This document shows, one piece after another, positions 24,610 through 36,491 of a stretch of 62,095 bases of DNA. The notes beneath the pieces were generated by a model. That model made no database searches and was not told where the DNA came from. It saw only the letters and a list, made by a program, of their open reading frames with translations. Source of the stretch: Massilia sp. (GTDB lineage: Bacteria; Pseudomonadota; Gammaproteobacteria; Burkholderiales; Burkholderiaceae_D); the NCBI GenBank assembly GCA_003484545.1, contig DNCF01000232.1, positions 1 to 62,095 on the forward strand. The letters are read 5' to 3'. Position 1 is the stretch's first letter; each line of letters starts with the position of its first letter. The translations under genes and the position numbers were made by a program.

Positions 24610-27030
24610 TCAGCCGCGGCCCGCTGGATCCGGCTGGCGCGTGAGCCGTAGGGCGTTGAGTACCACCAGCAGCGAGCTGATCGACATCCCGAGCGCCGCC
24701 CATAGAGGAGTGACCCAGCCCACTGCGGCGAACGGCAGAATCAGGCCATTGTACAGACTTGCCCAGGCAAGGTTTTCGATGATGATGCGTCGGCTGCGCC
24801 GGGCGATATCGAAGGCCTGCGCGAGGCTGCCGAGACGATTGGACAGCAACACGGCATCGGCGCTGGTCTTCGCCAGATCCGTTGCCGAGCCCATGGCGAC
24901 GCTGATGTCGGCCGCGGCCAGCACCGGGACATCGTTGACGCCATCGCCGAGCATCAGCACGCGATGCCCTTCGGCCTGCAATGCCTGCAGCCTGGCGAGC
25001 TTCGCCGCCGGAGTCATGCCACCTTCGGCCTGGTCAATGCCCAGGTCGCTGGCGATCTGCGCCACCATCGGCGAGCTGTCTCCGGAAAGCAGCAGTGTCC
25101 GCCAGCCGCGTCGGCGGCAGGCTTCCAGCAGAGCCGGGGCGTCGTCGCGTAGCCGGTCGTCGAGTACCAGCCAGGCCAGCGGGCCATGCTCGTCGCCCAA
25201 CAGAAGCCACTGGCCGTGTTCGCCAGGAATGGCCGGCGCGGAACCGGCGAAGCCTTCGGCCACGAAGCCCGGCTGGCCGATGCGCAGGTTGCGGCCTTGA
25301 ACGCTGCCCTGCAGGCCGAGGCCTGGTACCGTCTCGACGGATTCGGCAGCCAGCGGCGCGCGGCCGAAGGCGCGGGCGATCGGATGCTCGGAGCGGTTCT
25401 CCAGCGCCGCGGCCAGCGCGAGACAGCTATCGGCATCGAGCTCACCGAGCGGGTGCACGGCGCTGAGCGTGAGGCGCCCTTCGGTGAGGGTCCCGGTCTT
25501 GTCGAAAACAACGGTGTCGATCTGGTTGAGGCCTTCCAGGACATGTCCGCGGGTCAACAGCAGGCCGAGCTTATGCAGGGTGCCGGTGGCCGCCGTCAGC
25601 GCAGTGGGGGTCGCCAGCGAAAGGGCGCAGGGGCAGGTCGCGACCAGCAGCGCGAGGACGATCCAGAAGGCGCGTTGCGGGTCGATCTGCCACCAGACCA
25701 GGCCGACGATGCTGGCCACCACCAGCACCACCAGCAGAAACCATTGGGCGACGCGGTCAGCCAGTTCGGCGAGCTTGGGTTTGTCGCCCTGGGCGCGTTC
25801 CAGCAGGCGGACAATGGCGGACAGCCGGGTGTCGTCGCCCAGTGCCTGGACCTCCACGGTCAGCGGGCCTTCGACATTGAGGGTGCCGGCGGTAACCGAA
25901 TCGCCGGCACCGCGTGGAAGAGGCAGGTATTCCCCCGTTAGAACCGACTCGTCGACGCTGGATTGCCCGCTGAGAATCACGCCGTCAGCCGGGATCAATC
26001 CACCGGGCTGCACCAGCACCTGGTCGCCGAGCTGCAGTTCGCTGAGCAGGATGCGGTGACTGTGACCGTCGGCATCCAGCTTCAGGCAGGAGGCCGGCAG
26101 CAGGTTGACCAGTTGCGCGGTGGCGGCCGCTGTGCGCTCGCGTGCCCTGCGCTCCAGGTATCGCCCGGCCAGCAGAAAGAGGGCGAACATGCCCACCGCA
26201 TCGAAATAAAGCTCGCCCTGGCCGGTGATGGTCGACCATATGCCGGCGACATAGGCGCCGCCGATGGCCAGCGATACCGACACGTCCATGGTCAGGTGGC
26301 GGGTACGCAGATCCCGTAACGCACCCTTGAAGAAATCGGTACAGCAGTAGAAGACGATGGGCGTGGTCAGCAGCAGCGCGGTCCAGCGGAGGGTGACGAA
26401 GAAGCTCTCCGACAGGTCCAGGTTGAACTCCGGCCAGGTCGCCATGGTTGCCATCATGACCTGCATCCAGAGCAGGCCGGTGACACCCAGTTGGCGCAAC
26501 GAGCGCCGGTTCTCGCTCGCCAGGCGTTCGGCCGCCTGGTCGGCCTGATACGGGTGGGCCGCGTAGCCGATGCGGCGCAGTTCGCCCAACAGCTCGCTGA
26601 GCGGTAACTGCGCATCGCTCCAGCGCACGTTCAGGCGATGATTGGACAGGTTGAGGTTGGCCTCGGCCACGCCCTTCAGGTTGCGCAGATGGCGTTCGAT
26701 CAGCCAGCCGCAGGCCGCGCAGCTGATGCCTTCGATCATCAGGGACGTGCTTGCCAGCTCGCCCTGGTGCTGAACGAAAGGTTGCTGTACGTCCTTGCGG
26801 TCGTACAACGCCATTTCCTCGCTGAGCTCCTGTGGGAGCGCCTGGGGATTGATCGCCGTGTCGCTGCGGTGCAGGTAGTAGCTTTCCAGGCCGCCCTTGA
26901 CGATGGCTTCGGCCACCGCCTGACAGCCCGGGCAACACAAGGCCCGCGTCTCACCCAGCACGCGGGCCTGAAAGGGGCTGCCGGGAGGAACCGGCAGCCC
27001 GCAGTGGTAGCAGGGGAGGGGCTTTGCCAT
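24610..27030 (-). CDS. ccoI: copper-exporting P-type ATPase CcoI (FixI)
   Basis: An 806-residue P1B-type ATPase that supplies copper to the cbb3 active site from the cytoplasm. An N-terminal cysteine-rich region (CYHCGLPVPPGSPF; CCPGCQAVAEAI) precedes a heavy-metal domain with GISCAACGWLIERHL. The transmembrane CPC motif is in VATCPCALSLATPTAL, the phosphorylation site is VVFDKTGTLTEG, and the hinge is MLGDGVNDVPVLAAADISVA. Length and order match CcoI rather than a detoxifying CopA. It sits seven bases after ccoH in the ccoGHIS order. Confidence 0.95.
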   Translation of the reverse strand: MAKPLPCYHCGLPVPPGSPFQARVLGETRALCCPGCQAVAEAIVKGGLESYYLHRSDTAINPQALPQELSEEMALYDRKDVQQPFVQHQGELASTSLMIEGISCAACGWLIERHLRNLKGVAEANLNLSNHRLNVRWSDAQLPLSELLGELRRIGYAAHPYQADQAAERLASENRRSLRQLGVTGLLWMQVMMATMATWPEFNLDLSESFFVTLRWTALLLTTPIVFYCCTDFFKGALRDLRTRHLTMDVSVSLAIGGAYVAGIWSTITGQGELYFDAVGMFALFLLAGRYLERRARERTAAATAQLVNLLPASCLKLDADGHSHRILLSELQLGDQVLVQPGGLIPADGVILSGQSSVDESVLTGEYLPLPRGAGDSVTAGTLNVEGPLTVEVQALGDDTRLSAIVRLLERAQGDKPKLAELADRVAQWFLLVVLVVASIVGLVWWQIDPQRAFWIVLALLVATCPCALSLATPTALTAATGTLHKLGLLLTRGHVLEGLNQIDTVVFDKTGTLTEGRLTLSAVHPLGELDADSCLALAAALENRSEHPIARAFGRAPLAAESVETVPGLGLQGSVQGRNLRIGQPGFVAEGFAGSAPAIPGEHGQWLLLGDEHGPLAWLVLDDRLRDDAPALLEACRRRGWRTLLLSGDSSPMVAQIASDLGIDQAEGGMTPAAKLARLQALQAEGHRVLMLGDGVNDVPVLAAADISVAMGSATDLAKTSADAVLLSNRLGSLAQAFDIARRSRRIIIENLAWASLYNGLILPFAAVGWVTPLWAALGMSISSLLVVLNALRLTRQPDPAGRG

Positions 27031-27037
27031 CAGCAGC

Positions 27038-27538
27038 TCAAGGCTTCAGTTCGAGCGCGCGGCCGGTTTCAACCGTCTTTTCACCATACAGGCGCCAGTC
27101 CTGGTCGCCTTCTCGGCCGAGGAGCTCGATGAAGCGTCGGCCGGTGATCGACTCCTGCATCTGTCCCTGATAGATGCCATCGCCCTGCGGTTGCAGGACC
27201 ACGCGGCGGTCACGCTCCGGCTGGGTCGGGGAGAGCAGATTCAGCACCAGTTGCTGAGGCCGGCTCGCACCGCTCAGCTGCACCTCGGCCAGACCGCGCT
27301 CGTCATTGAGGACGATACGGGCCTGCATCTCCAGACGCTCCGCCAGCTTTTCGCGCTCGAGGGACTGGTTGATTCCTTTGCCGGCATCGTAGTAGTTGTC
27401 CGCCACCAGCGTATCGGCGTTGCGGATGGCAATCGTCAGCAACGACACCCCCAACACAACCGAACTCAGCAGAATCGCGATGACAAACCAGGCCCAGAAC
27501 TGGGTGTACCAACGTGTTTGTTCGTTATCGGAGCGCAT
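27038..27538 (-). CDS. ccoH: cbb3 oxidase assembly protein CcoH (FixH)
   Basis: A 166-residue membrane-anchored protein with one N-terminal helix (FWAWFVIAILLSSVVLGVSL), the conserved DTLVADNYYDAGKGINQSLE just after it, and a periplasmic beta-rich domain. This is the FixH layout, and CcoH associates with the assembling cbb3 oxidase. It lies 11 bases after ccoG and seven before ccoI. Confidence 0.92.
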   Translation of the reverse strand: MRSDNEQTRWYTQFWAWFVIAILLSSVVLGVSLLTIAIRNADTLVADNYYDAGKGINQSLEREKLAERLEMQARIVLNDERGLAEVQLSGASRPQQLVLNLLSPTQPERDRRVVLQPQGDGIYQGQMQESITGRRFIELLGREGDQDWRLYGEKTVETGRALELKP

Positions 27539-27549
27539 GCATTACCTTT

Positions 27550-28962
27550 CTAGCGGATGCTTGGGCCGATGAAACGGCTGTCGGCATCGTCATTGATCGA
27601 TTCGTCGTCTACCGAACGGACATGGAAGACGATCTCATTGGTGCTCGAGGGCAGCTTCTCCGGTGCGATGGACAGTTCCACCGGCACGGTCACCAGCTCA
27701 CCCGCTTCGGCCCGTATCTCGCTGCGGCCCTCATAGACCAGGCCGTCGAGACCCGAGGCCTCGATCACGAAGGTCTGCTCGCGCTGAGCCTTGTTCATGA
27801 CCTTGAGGGTGTACACGTTCTCGATATTGCCTTGCTCGTTCTCGCGATAGAGCACGCGATCCTTGAGCACGTCCAGCTTGACCAGCGGGCGATCATACAC
27901 GGCATAGGTGAACAGCCCCATCATCGCCAGCAGCGCGACCGCGTAACCGATCAGCCGCGGACGCAGCAGATGGGTCTTCTGGCCGGACAGGTTGTGTTCG
28001 GTGGTATAGCTGATCAGCCCGCGTGGGTAGTTCATCTTGTCCATGATCGCGTCGCACGCATCGATACAGGCCGCGCAGCCGATACATTCGATCTGCAGAC
28101 CGTCGCGGATGTCGATACCGGTCGGGCAGACCTGCACGCACATGGTGCAGTCGATGCAATCACCCAGGCCCATGGCCTTGTAATCGGCGTCCTTCTTGCG
28201 CGGGCCACGCTTCTCGCCGCGGCGCGGATCGTAGGAAACGATCAGCGTGTCCTTGTCGAACATCACGCTCTGGAAGCGTGCATACGGGCACATGTAGATG
28301 CAGACCTGCTCGCGCAGATAGCCGGCGTTGCCGTAGGTGGCGAGCGTGAAGAAAGCCACCCAGAACAAGGCCCAGCCGCCAACCTGCAAGGTGAGTAGGT
28401 CAGGTACCAGTTCGCGGATGGGGGTGAAGTACCCGACAAAGGTGACCCCCGTCGCGAAGGAGACGAACAGCCAGATGCTGTGCTTGCCCAGCTTGCGGAT
28501 GAACTTGCCGCCGCTCATGGGAGCCTTGTCCAGCTTCATGCGCTGGTTGCGATCACCCTCGGTGACCTTTTCGGCCCACATGAAAACCCAGGTGAACACG
28601 CTTTGTGGGCAGGTGTAGCCGCACCATACGCGGCCGGCGAACACAGTGATGAAGAACAGGCCGAAGGCGCAGATGATCAGCAGCCACGACAACAGCATGA
28701 AGTCCTGAGGCCAGAAGGTAGCCCCGAAGACATGGAATTTGCGCTCCGGAAGATCCCACCAGACAGCCTGTCGGCCGTTCCAGTTGATCCATGCGGTGCC
28801 GAAATAAAGGATGAAGAGAACCGCTCCGCCGACGCGGCGGATATTGCGAAACAGGCCGGAGAAGGCTCGGGTGTAGATTTTTTCACGCGCGGCATAGAGG
28901 TCAGCGGACGCTCCTGCCTTGGACGGAGGGGTTACATCACGAACGGGGATCTGCTCAGTCAT
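27550..28962 (-). CDS. ccoG: cbb3 assembly ferredoxin-type protein CcoG (FixG)
   Basis: A 470-residue membrane protein thought to reduce Cu(II) to Cu(I) for the oxidase assembly path. It has several membrane spans, a CGYTCPQSVFTWVFMWAEK motif, two ferredoxin-type clusters in CIDCTMCVQVCPTGIDI and ECIGCAACIDACD, and a C-terminal periplasmic domain. It begins the ccoGHIS-TauE/SafE group, 137 bases after the ccoP stop and its hairpin. Confidence 0.94.
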   Translation of the reverse strand: MTEQIPVRDVTPPSKAGASADLYAAREKIYTRAFSGLFRNIRRVGGAVLFILYFGTAWINWNGRQAVWWDLPERKFHVFGATFWPQDFMLLSWLLIICAFGLFFITVFAGRVWCGYTCPQSVFTWVFMWAEKVTEGDRNQRMKLDKAPMSGGKFIRKLGKHSIWLFVSFATGVTFVGYFTPIRELVPDLLTLQVGGWALFWVAFFTLATYGNAGYLREQVCIYMCPYARFQSVMFDKDTLIVSYDPRRGEKRGPRKKDADYKAMGLGDCIDCTMCVQVCPTGIDIRDGLQIECIGCAACIDACDAIMDKMNYPRGLISYTTEHNLSGQKTHLLRPRLIGYAVALLAMMGLFTYAVYDRPLVKLDVLKDRVLYRENEQGNIENVYTLKVMNKAQREQTFVIEASGLDGLVYEGRSEIRAEAGELVTVPVELSIAPEKLPSSTNEIVFHVRSVDDESINDDADSRFIGPSIR

Positions 28963-29060
28963 CGAGTGCGTACCACGGCGGAAGGTGGGTGTCCCGGCCG
29001 ATACGTGCCAACCGGGATCATTTTTCTGTCCAGCTGCGAATGGTACGCCCGGAGCGTTGA

Positions 29061-29091
29061 GGTCGGGTGTGACAGGTCGTCACTCCCGACC
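29061..29091 (-). terminator. hairpin after ccoP of the ccoNOQP operon
   Basis: GGTCGGG (29061-29067) and CCCGACC (29085-29091) pair, extended by TGTGAC/GTCAC. The hairpin lies eight bases past the ccoP stop. No T-run follows on the minus strand. Confidence 0.55.
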
Positions 29092-29099
29092 CCGGTCGA

Positions 29100-30017
29100 T
29101 CACTGCTCCGGTTGCTGCGACAGGCTGTAGACGTAGGCTGCCAGCAGGTGAACCTTGTCATGGCCAAGGATCGCTTCCTGGGCAGGCATGCGGCCATTGC
29201 GACCGTAGCGCAGGGTCTGTTGGATCTGAGCGAAGCTCGAACCATACAGCCAGACGTTGTCGGTCAGGTTCGGCGCGCCCATGGCTGTAACGCCCTTGGC
29301 TTCCGGTCCATGGCAGACTACACAGTTGGCCGCGAAGATTTTTTGACCCTGCTCAATGTCGACGCTGATACCCTCTGGGGTATCACGGCCGGACAGGCTG
29401 CGAACGTAGCCAGCCACGTTGCGAATGCCTTCTTCGCCGATCACGTCCTTCCACGCCGGCATTGCAGCCTGACGGCCATGCAGGATGGTGGTCTTGATCG
29501 TCTCGGGCTCGCCGCCCCACAGCCAATCATCGTCGGTCAGGTTGGGGAAGCCATAGGCGCCCTTGGCGTCGGAGCCGTGGCAGACGGAGCAGTTGGAGGC
29601 GAACAGACGGCCACCCATCTTCAGCGCCTGCGGGTCCTTGGCCACTTCCTCTACCGGCATGGCGGCGTATTTGGCGTACAGCGGGCCGTACTGCTCGTCG
29701 GCCTTGTCCATCTCGCGCTGCCATTCCTTGACCTGAGTCCAGCCGTCCTCATAGCCCGGCAGCAGGCCTTTCCAGTTGCCCAGGCCGGGGTAGAGCGCCA
29801 GGTAGCCGAGTGCGAACACCACGGTGCCGACGAACAGCATGAACCACCAGCGCGGCAGCGGGTTGTCGTACTCCTCGATGCCGTCATAGGAGTGGCCAAC
29901 GGTTTCTTCGGTGCTGTCAGGGCGTTGGCCCTTGCGAGTTGCCAGTAGCAGCCAGACCAGCGCGGCAATGGTGCCGAGGCTCAGCAGGGTGACGTACCAA
30001 CTCCAAAACGAGGTCAT
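29100..30017 (-). CDS. ccoP: cbb3 oxidase diheme subunit CcoP (ccoNOQP copy)
   Basis: A 305-residue diheme cytochrome c subunit that passes electrons to CcoO and CcoN. It has an N-terminal helix (YVTLLSLGTIAALVWLLLAT), the family motif [13 protein letters not shown] leading into a second helix, and two heme c sites, CSVCH at 133-137 and CVVCH at 222-226. It immediately follows ccoQ with no gap. The second copy at 32.6 kb is about as long but clearly diverged. Confidence 0.95.
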   Translation of the reverse strand: MTSFWSWYVTLLSLGTIAALVWLLLATRKGQRPDSTEETVGHSYDGIEEYDNPLPRWWFMLFVGTVVFALGYLALYPGLGNWKGLLPGYEDGWTQVKEWQREMDKADEQYGPLYAKYAAMPVEEVAKDPQALKMGGRLFASNCSVCHGSDAKGAYGFPNLTDDDWLWGGEPETIKTTILHGRQAAMPAWKDVIGEEGIRNVAGYVRSLSGRDTPEGISVDIEQGQKIFAANCVVCHGPEAKGVTAMGAPNLTDNVWLYGSSFAQIQQTLRYGRNGRMPAQEAILGHDKVHLLAAYVYSLSQQPEQ

Positions 30018-30206
30018 TTATTTCTTACTCCTGGAAGCTTCTTCATCACGCTTCTTGGCGTCGGTCTCGTCGTCCGCGAAGGGCAGATTGGCGGCTTCGT
30101 CGAAGCTTTGCTTGCGTTTGCTGCTGTAGGCCCAGAGCACCACGCCAATAAAGGCGACGAATACCAGAATTGTGCCCAGGCCACGAAGAGTCCCGATTTC
30201 CATCAT
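30018..30206 (-). CDS. ccoQ: cbb3 oxidase small subunit CcoQ
   Basis: A 62-residue single-span protein (GLGTILVFVAFIGVVLWAYS) with the basic/acidic tail SSKRKQSFDEAANLPFADDE that is typical of CcoQ, which stabilises the oxidase. It lies between ccoO (three-base gap) and ccoP (no gap). No counterpart exists in the neighbouring ccoNOP operon. Confidence 0.92.
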   Translation of the reverse strand: MMEIGTLRGLGTILVFVAFIGVVLWAYSSKRKQSFDEAANLPFADDETDAKKRDEEASRSKK

Positions 30207-30209
30207 GCG

Positions 30210-30821
30210 TTACCGTTTGTTGGTGAGTGCGGTGCCGAGTACTTGCAGATAGGCCACCATGGCGTCCATCTCGGTCTTGCCACGAACGGCATCCCGGGCG
30301 CCGGCGATGTCTTCGTCGGTGTAGGGCACGCCGAGGGTGCGCAGCGCCGACATCTTCTTGGCGGTGTCCTTGCCATCGAGGGTCTTCTCGACCAGCCACG
30401 GGTAGGACGGCATCTTCGACTCGGGCACGACGTTGCGCGGGTTGTACAGGTGCGCACGGTGCCAGTCATCGGAGTAGCGGCCGCCGACACGGGCTAGGTC
30501 CGGACCGGTACGCTTGGAGCCCCACAGGAACGGATGGTCGTAGACGCTTTCGCCGGCGACGGAGTAGTGGCCGTAGCGCTCGGTTTCGGCGCGGAACGGG
30601 CGCACCATCTGCGAGTGGCAGCCCACGCAACCTTCGCGGATGTACAGGTCACGGCCTTCCAGTTGCAGCGCGGTGTACGGCTTCATGCCCTCGACCGGCT
30701 CGTTGACGGCGTCCTGGAAGAACAGCGGGACGATCTGGGTCAGACCACCGATGCTCACCGCCAGGATCATGAACAGGGTCAGCAGACCGATGTTCTTTTC
30801 AAGTATTTCGTGGTTCTTCAT
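30210..30821 (-). CDS. ccoO: cbb3 oxidase monoheme subunit CcoO (ccoNOQP copy)
   Basis: A 203-residue membrane-anchored cytochrome c. After the helix LLTLFMILAVSIGGLTQIVP comes the single heme site CVGCH at 65-69, and later the axial Met region VPESKMPSYPWLV. Over 30,295-30,629 it is base-for-base identical to the other ccoO gene at 33,732-34,066. Only about six residues differ between the two proteins, mostly near the ends. Confidence 0.96.
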   Translation of the reverse strand: MKNHEILEKNIGLLTLFMILAVSIGGLTQIVPLFFQDAVNEPVEGMKPYTALQLEGRDLYIREGCVGCHSQMVRPFRAETERYGHYSVAGESVYDHPFLWGSKRTGPDLARVGGRYSDDWHRAHLYNPRNVVPESKMPSYPWLVEKTLDGKDTAKKMSALRTLGVPYTDEDIAGARDAVRGKTEMDAMVAYLQVLGTALTNKR

Positions 30822-30833
30822 CTATCCGTTTCC

Positions 30834-32261
<1,428 letters not shown>

Positions 32262-32580
32262 GCAAGGCTTCCACGCTAATGGCATTTTCGAAGGCAAAAA
32301 CGGCGGCAAGTATGGAGAAAGCAGGGGGGCAATGCAAACGACGCCCGGGCTCTCTTTGCTGGCCGAAACCCTGATTTAAAGCGTCTTCCGTGTGCTGTGC
32401 AGGGACGATTCGCACCAGGCCGGTGCGCGGGATTTATCGAGTTCGCCTTATGGTTCTAGGCGGGGCGGCGAATCGGAAGCAAAGCTTAAAAGTGCAGCTG
32501 CGGAGGGGGAAGGTCTTCGGTCGGCTGAGGATGCGACAGATAGTCGCAGCGCCGTGGAAGTTGCCTTGGAACAAGGCGGG

Positions 32581-32606
32581 AAGGGCGGTACGAGTGTACC
32601 GCCCTT
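32581..32606. terminator. 11-bp hairpin ending the ccoNOP operon
   Basis: AAGGGCGGTAC and GTACCGCCCTT pair with a four-base loop, eight bases past the ccoP stop at 32,614. A TTTT run follows on the plus strand only. The rest of the gap (32,262-32,580), which must hold the ccoN promoter, shows no gene or recognisable operator to me. Confidence 0.6.
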
Positions 32607-32613
32607 TTACGAC

Positions 32614-33549
32614 TCACTGCTTGGCGACTTGTTCCGGGTTTTTCGACAAGCTGTAAACGTAGGCAGCGAGCAGGTGCACCTTGTCGTTACCCAGGTACTG
32701 CTGCTGAGCCGGCATCTGGCCGTTGCGGCCGTGACGGATGGTCTGCTGCAGTTGGCCCAGGCTCGAACCGTAGATCCAGCCGGAGGCATGCTGCAGGTTC
32801 GGCGCGCCCAGCGCGGCCATGCCTTCGCCACCCTGGCCGTGGCAGACGGCGCAGGTCTGCGCATAGACCTCCTTGCCTTTGCCCAGATCGGCATCGGTGC
32901 CTTCCGGCAGCGGCAGACCGGCGAGTTCGTTGCGCACGAAGGCGGCGACGTTCTTCACGCCTTCTTCGCCGATGGCCTGGCCCCAGGCCGGCATGGCAGC
33001 GATACGGCCGTTCAGAATGCTGGTCTTGATCGAGGTCGCATCACCGCCCCAGCGCCAGTGCTGGTCGGCCAGGTTCGGGAAGCCCAGGGAGCCCTTGGCG
33101 TCGGAGCCATGGCAGATGGCGCAGTAGTTGGCGAACAGGCGGGCGCCCATTTTCACAGCCTGCGGGTCCTGTGCCACCTGTTCCACCGACATGGCAGCGT
33201 ACTTGGCGAAGATCGGGCCGTACTTCTCGTCGGCTTGCGAAACCTCACGCTCCCACTGCTTCTCTTGCGTCCAACCACCTTCGTAACCCGGCAGGACGCC
33301 TTTCCAGTTGCCCAGGCCCGGGTAGAGCACCAGGTAGAGAATGCCGAATACCAGCGTGCCGATGAACAGCAAGAACCACCAGCGCGGCAGCGGGTTATCG
33401 TATTCCTCGATGCCGTCGAAGGCATGACCCATCGTCTGGTCGGTAGTACCGGCGGACTCGCCCTTGCGGGTGGCGAAGATCAGCCAGAACAGAGCGACGA
33501 TGGTGCCCAGCGTCAGCAGGGCGATGTATCCACTCCAGAAAGTGCTCAT
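32614..33549 (-). CDS. ccoP: cbb3 oxidase diheme subunit CcoP (ccoNOP copy)
   Basis: A 311-residue second CcoP with the same plan: N-terminal helix [39 protein letters not shown], and heme sites CAICH and CAVCH. It differs from the first copy over most of its length, unlike the near-identical ccoO genes. It is separated from ccoO by 97 bases instead of being preceded by ccoQ. Confidence 0.95.
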
Positions 33550-33560
33550 GTGCTACTCCT

Positions 33561-33587
33561 GGACAGCCCGAGCAACTCTGGCTGTCC
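33561..33587 (-). other. hairpin in the gap where ccoQ would be
   Basis: GGACAGCC (33561-33568) and GGCTGTCC (33580-33587) form an eight-base stem close to the ccoP start. The 97-base ccoO-ccoP gap contains no ccoQ-like frame. The hairpin could modulate message stability or ccoP translation. Confidence 0.4.
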
Positions 33588-33646
33588 GCGATTGAAGTCC
33601 CTGACGGCTGGCTTGGCAGTCCGTCATTTTTCTTGGCCGATCGGAA

Positions 33647-34258
33647 TCAGCGCTTGTTGGTCAGAGCCGTGCCGAGTACCTGCAGGTAGGCCACCATCGC
33701 GTCCATTTCGGTCTTGCCCTTGACGGAGTCACGGGCGCCGGCGATGTCTTCGTCGGTGTAGGGCACGCCGAGGGTGCGCAGCGCCGACATCTTCTTGGCG
33801 GTGTCCTTGCCATCGAGGGTCTTCTCGACCAGCCACGGGTAGGACGGCATCTTCGACTCGGGCACGACGTTGCGCGGGTTGTACAGGTGCGCACGGTGCC
33901 AGTCATCGGAGTAGCGGCCGCCGACACGGGCTAGGTCCGGACCGGTACGCTTGGAGCCCCACAGGAACGGATGGTCGTAGACGCTTTCGCCGGCGACGGA
34001 GTAGTGGCCGTAGCGCTCGGTTTCGGCGCGGAACGGGCGCACCATCTGCGAGTGGCAGCCCACGCAGCCTTCTCGGATGTACAGGTCACGGCCTTCCAGT
34101 TGCAGCGCGGTGTAGGGCTTCATGCCCTCGACCGGCTCGTTGACGGCGTCCTGGAAGAACAGCGGGACGATCTGGGTCAGACCGCCGATGCTCACCGCCA
34201 GGATCATGAACAGGGTCAGCAGACCAACGTTCTTCTCGAGTTTTTCATGCGATTTCAT
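33647..34258 (-). CDS. ccoO: cbb3 oxidase monoheme subunit CcoO (ccoNOP copy)
   Basis: A 203-residue CcoO with heme site CVGCH at 65-69 and a start MKSHEKLEKNVGLLTLFMIL that differs slightly from its twin. The central 335 bp (33,732-34,066) are identical to the other ccoO gene, including all synonymous positions. It lies 13 bases after ccoN in the operon. Confidence 0.96.
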   Translation of the reverse strand: MKSHEKLEKNVGLLTLFMILAVSIGGLTQIVPLFFQDAVNEPVEGMKPYTALQLEGRDLYIREGCVGCHSQMVRPFRAETERYGHYSVAGESVYDHPFLWGSKRTGPDLARVGGRYSDDWHRAHLYNPRNVVPESKMPSYPWLVEKTLDGKDTAKKMSALRTLGVPYTDEDIAGARDSVKGKTEMDAMVAYLQVLGTALTNKR

Positions 34259-34271
34259 TTACGTCGGCTCC

Positions 34272-35696
<1,425 letters not shown>

Positions 35697-35758
35697 GTAT
35701 GGGCTTCCATCCACGGGTAATGAGCAGTTTTTTCTTTCTAATAGAAAGCGGGGCAAGA

Positions 35759-36451
35759 ATGGGGAAAGGGCAATCTGCCGGTATTGACGCGGGTCAATAC
35801 ACACAATGTGACAAAGGGCATCTCGTCGGCTGGAACCATCCTCGGGGCGTGGCGTCGGCCAGTCTGATTCTGGCCCACGGCGCCGGTGCGCCGATGGACA
35901 GTCCGTTCATGGAGCAAATGGCTGTGCGCGTTGCCGCGCGCGGGGTTGCGGTATGTCGCTTCGAGTTCGCCTACATGGCGGCGCGGCGCCAGGGAATGGG
36001 CAGGCGCCCGCCCAGTCCGCAGGCTCAGCTGCTCGCACAATGGCGGGAAGTCCATGCGCTGGTGCGACAGCAGGCCACAGGACCGCTGGCCATCGGCGGC
36101 AAGTCCATGGGCGGGAGAATGGCGAGCCTGTTAGCCGATGAGCTGGAGGCCGAGGCACTGGTGTGCCTGGGCTATCCGTTCCATCCCGCGGGGAAGCCGG
36201 ACAAGCCTCGAGTGGCCCATCTGCAAGGGCTGAGGACGCCGACGTTGATCGTGCAGGGCGAGCGCGATGCACTCGGTGATCGCGAGCGGGTGGCGCAATA
36301 CCCGTTGTCGCCTGCGATCGCCCTGCATTGGCTCGCTGCGGCGGACCATGATCTGAAGCCGCTGAAGCGCTCGGGGCTGACCCACGAGCAGCATCTGGAC
36401 GAAGCGGCGGACGTCATCGCCGCGTTTCTGGGCGGGCTCTCAAGCACCTGA
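35759..36451 (+). CDS. alpha/beta hydrolase of the Tex30/KANL3-like family
   Basis: A protein of about 230 residues with LILAHGAGAPMDSPFMEQMA (oxyanion-loop type start), the nucleophile elbow AIGGKSMGGRMAS, LVCLGYPFHPAGKPD, and a late acid/histidine pair (VQGERDALGD; LAAADHDLKPL). The cellular substrate is unknown. The ATG at 35759 lies upstream of the Anr-type box, so the true start may be later, for example GTG at 35849. It is divergent from ccoN, as is the equivalent gene in Pseudomonas aeruginosa. Confidence 0.75.
   Translation: MGKGQSAGIDAGQYTQCDKGHLVGWNHPRGVASASLILAHGAGAPMDSPFMEQMAVRVAARGVAVCRFEFAYMAARRQGMGRRPPSPQAQLLAQWREVHALVRQQATGPLAIGGKSMGGRMASLLADELEAEALVCLGYPFHPAGKPDKPRVAHLQGLRTPTLIVQGERDALGDRERVAQYPLSPAIALHWLAAADHDLKPLKRSGLTHEQHLDEAADVIAAFLGGLSST
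35781..35800. promoter_or_regulatory. Anr/FNR-type palindrome upstream of the ccoNOP operon
   Basis: GTATTGAC and GTCAATAC are perfect inverted arms around GCGG, containing TTGAC-N4-GTCAA (eight of ten bases of the Anr consensus). The centre is about 95 bases from the ccoN start, allowing a start site 41.5 bases away. It lies between ccoN and a divergent hydrolase gene. Confidence 0.7.
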
Positions 36452-36491
36452 GAAGGGCAGCGAGCACCTTGTGACGCTCGCTGCACTGCGC

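Noticed and set aside
32262..32580. Anr box for the ccoNOQP operon
   Set aside because: CTGATTTAAAG and similar words match only one half-site. No TTGAT-N4-ATCAA pair was found.
32390..32656. Possible small gene in the gap upstream of ccoN
   Set aside because: No ribosome site, no conserved pattern, and it runs into the antisense of ccoP. The gap is more likely promoter and leader.
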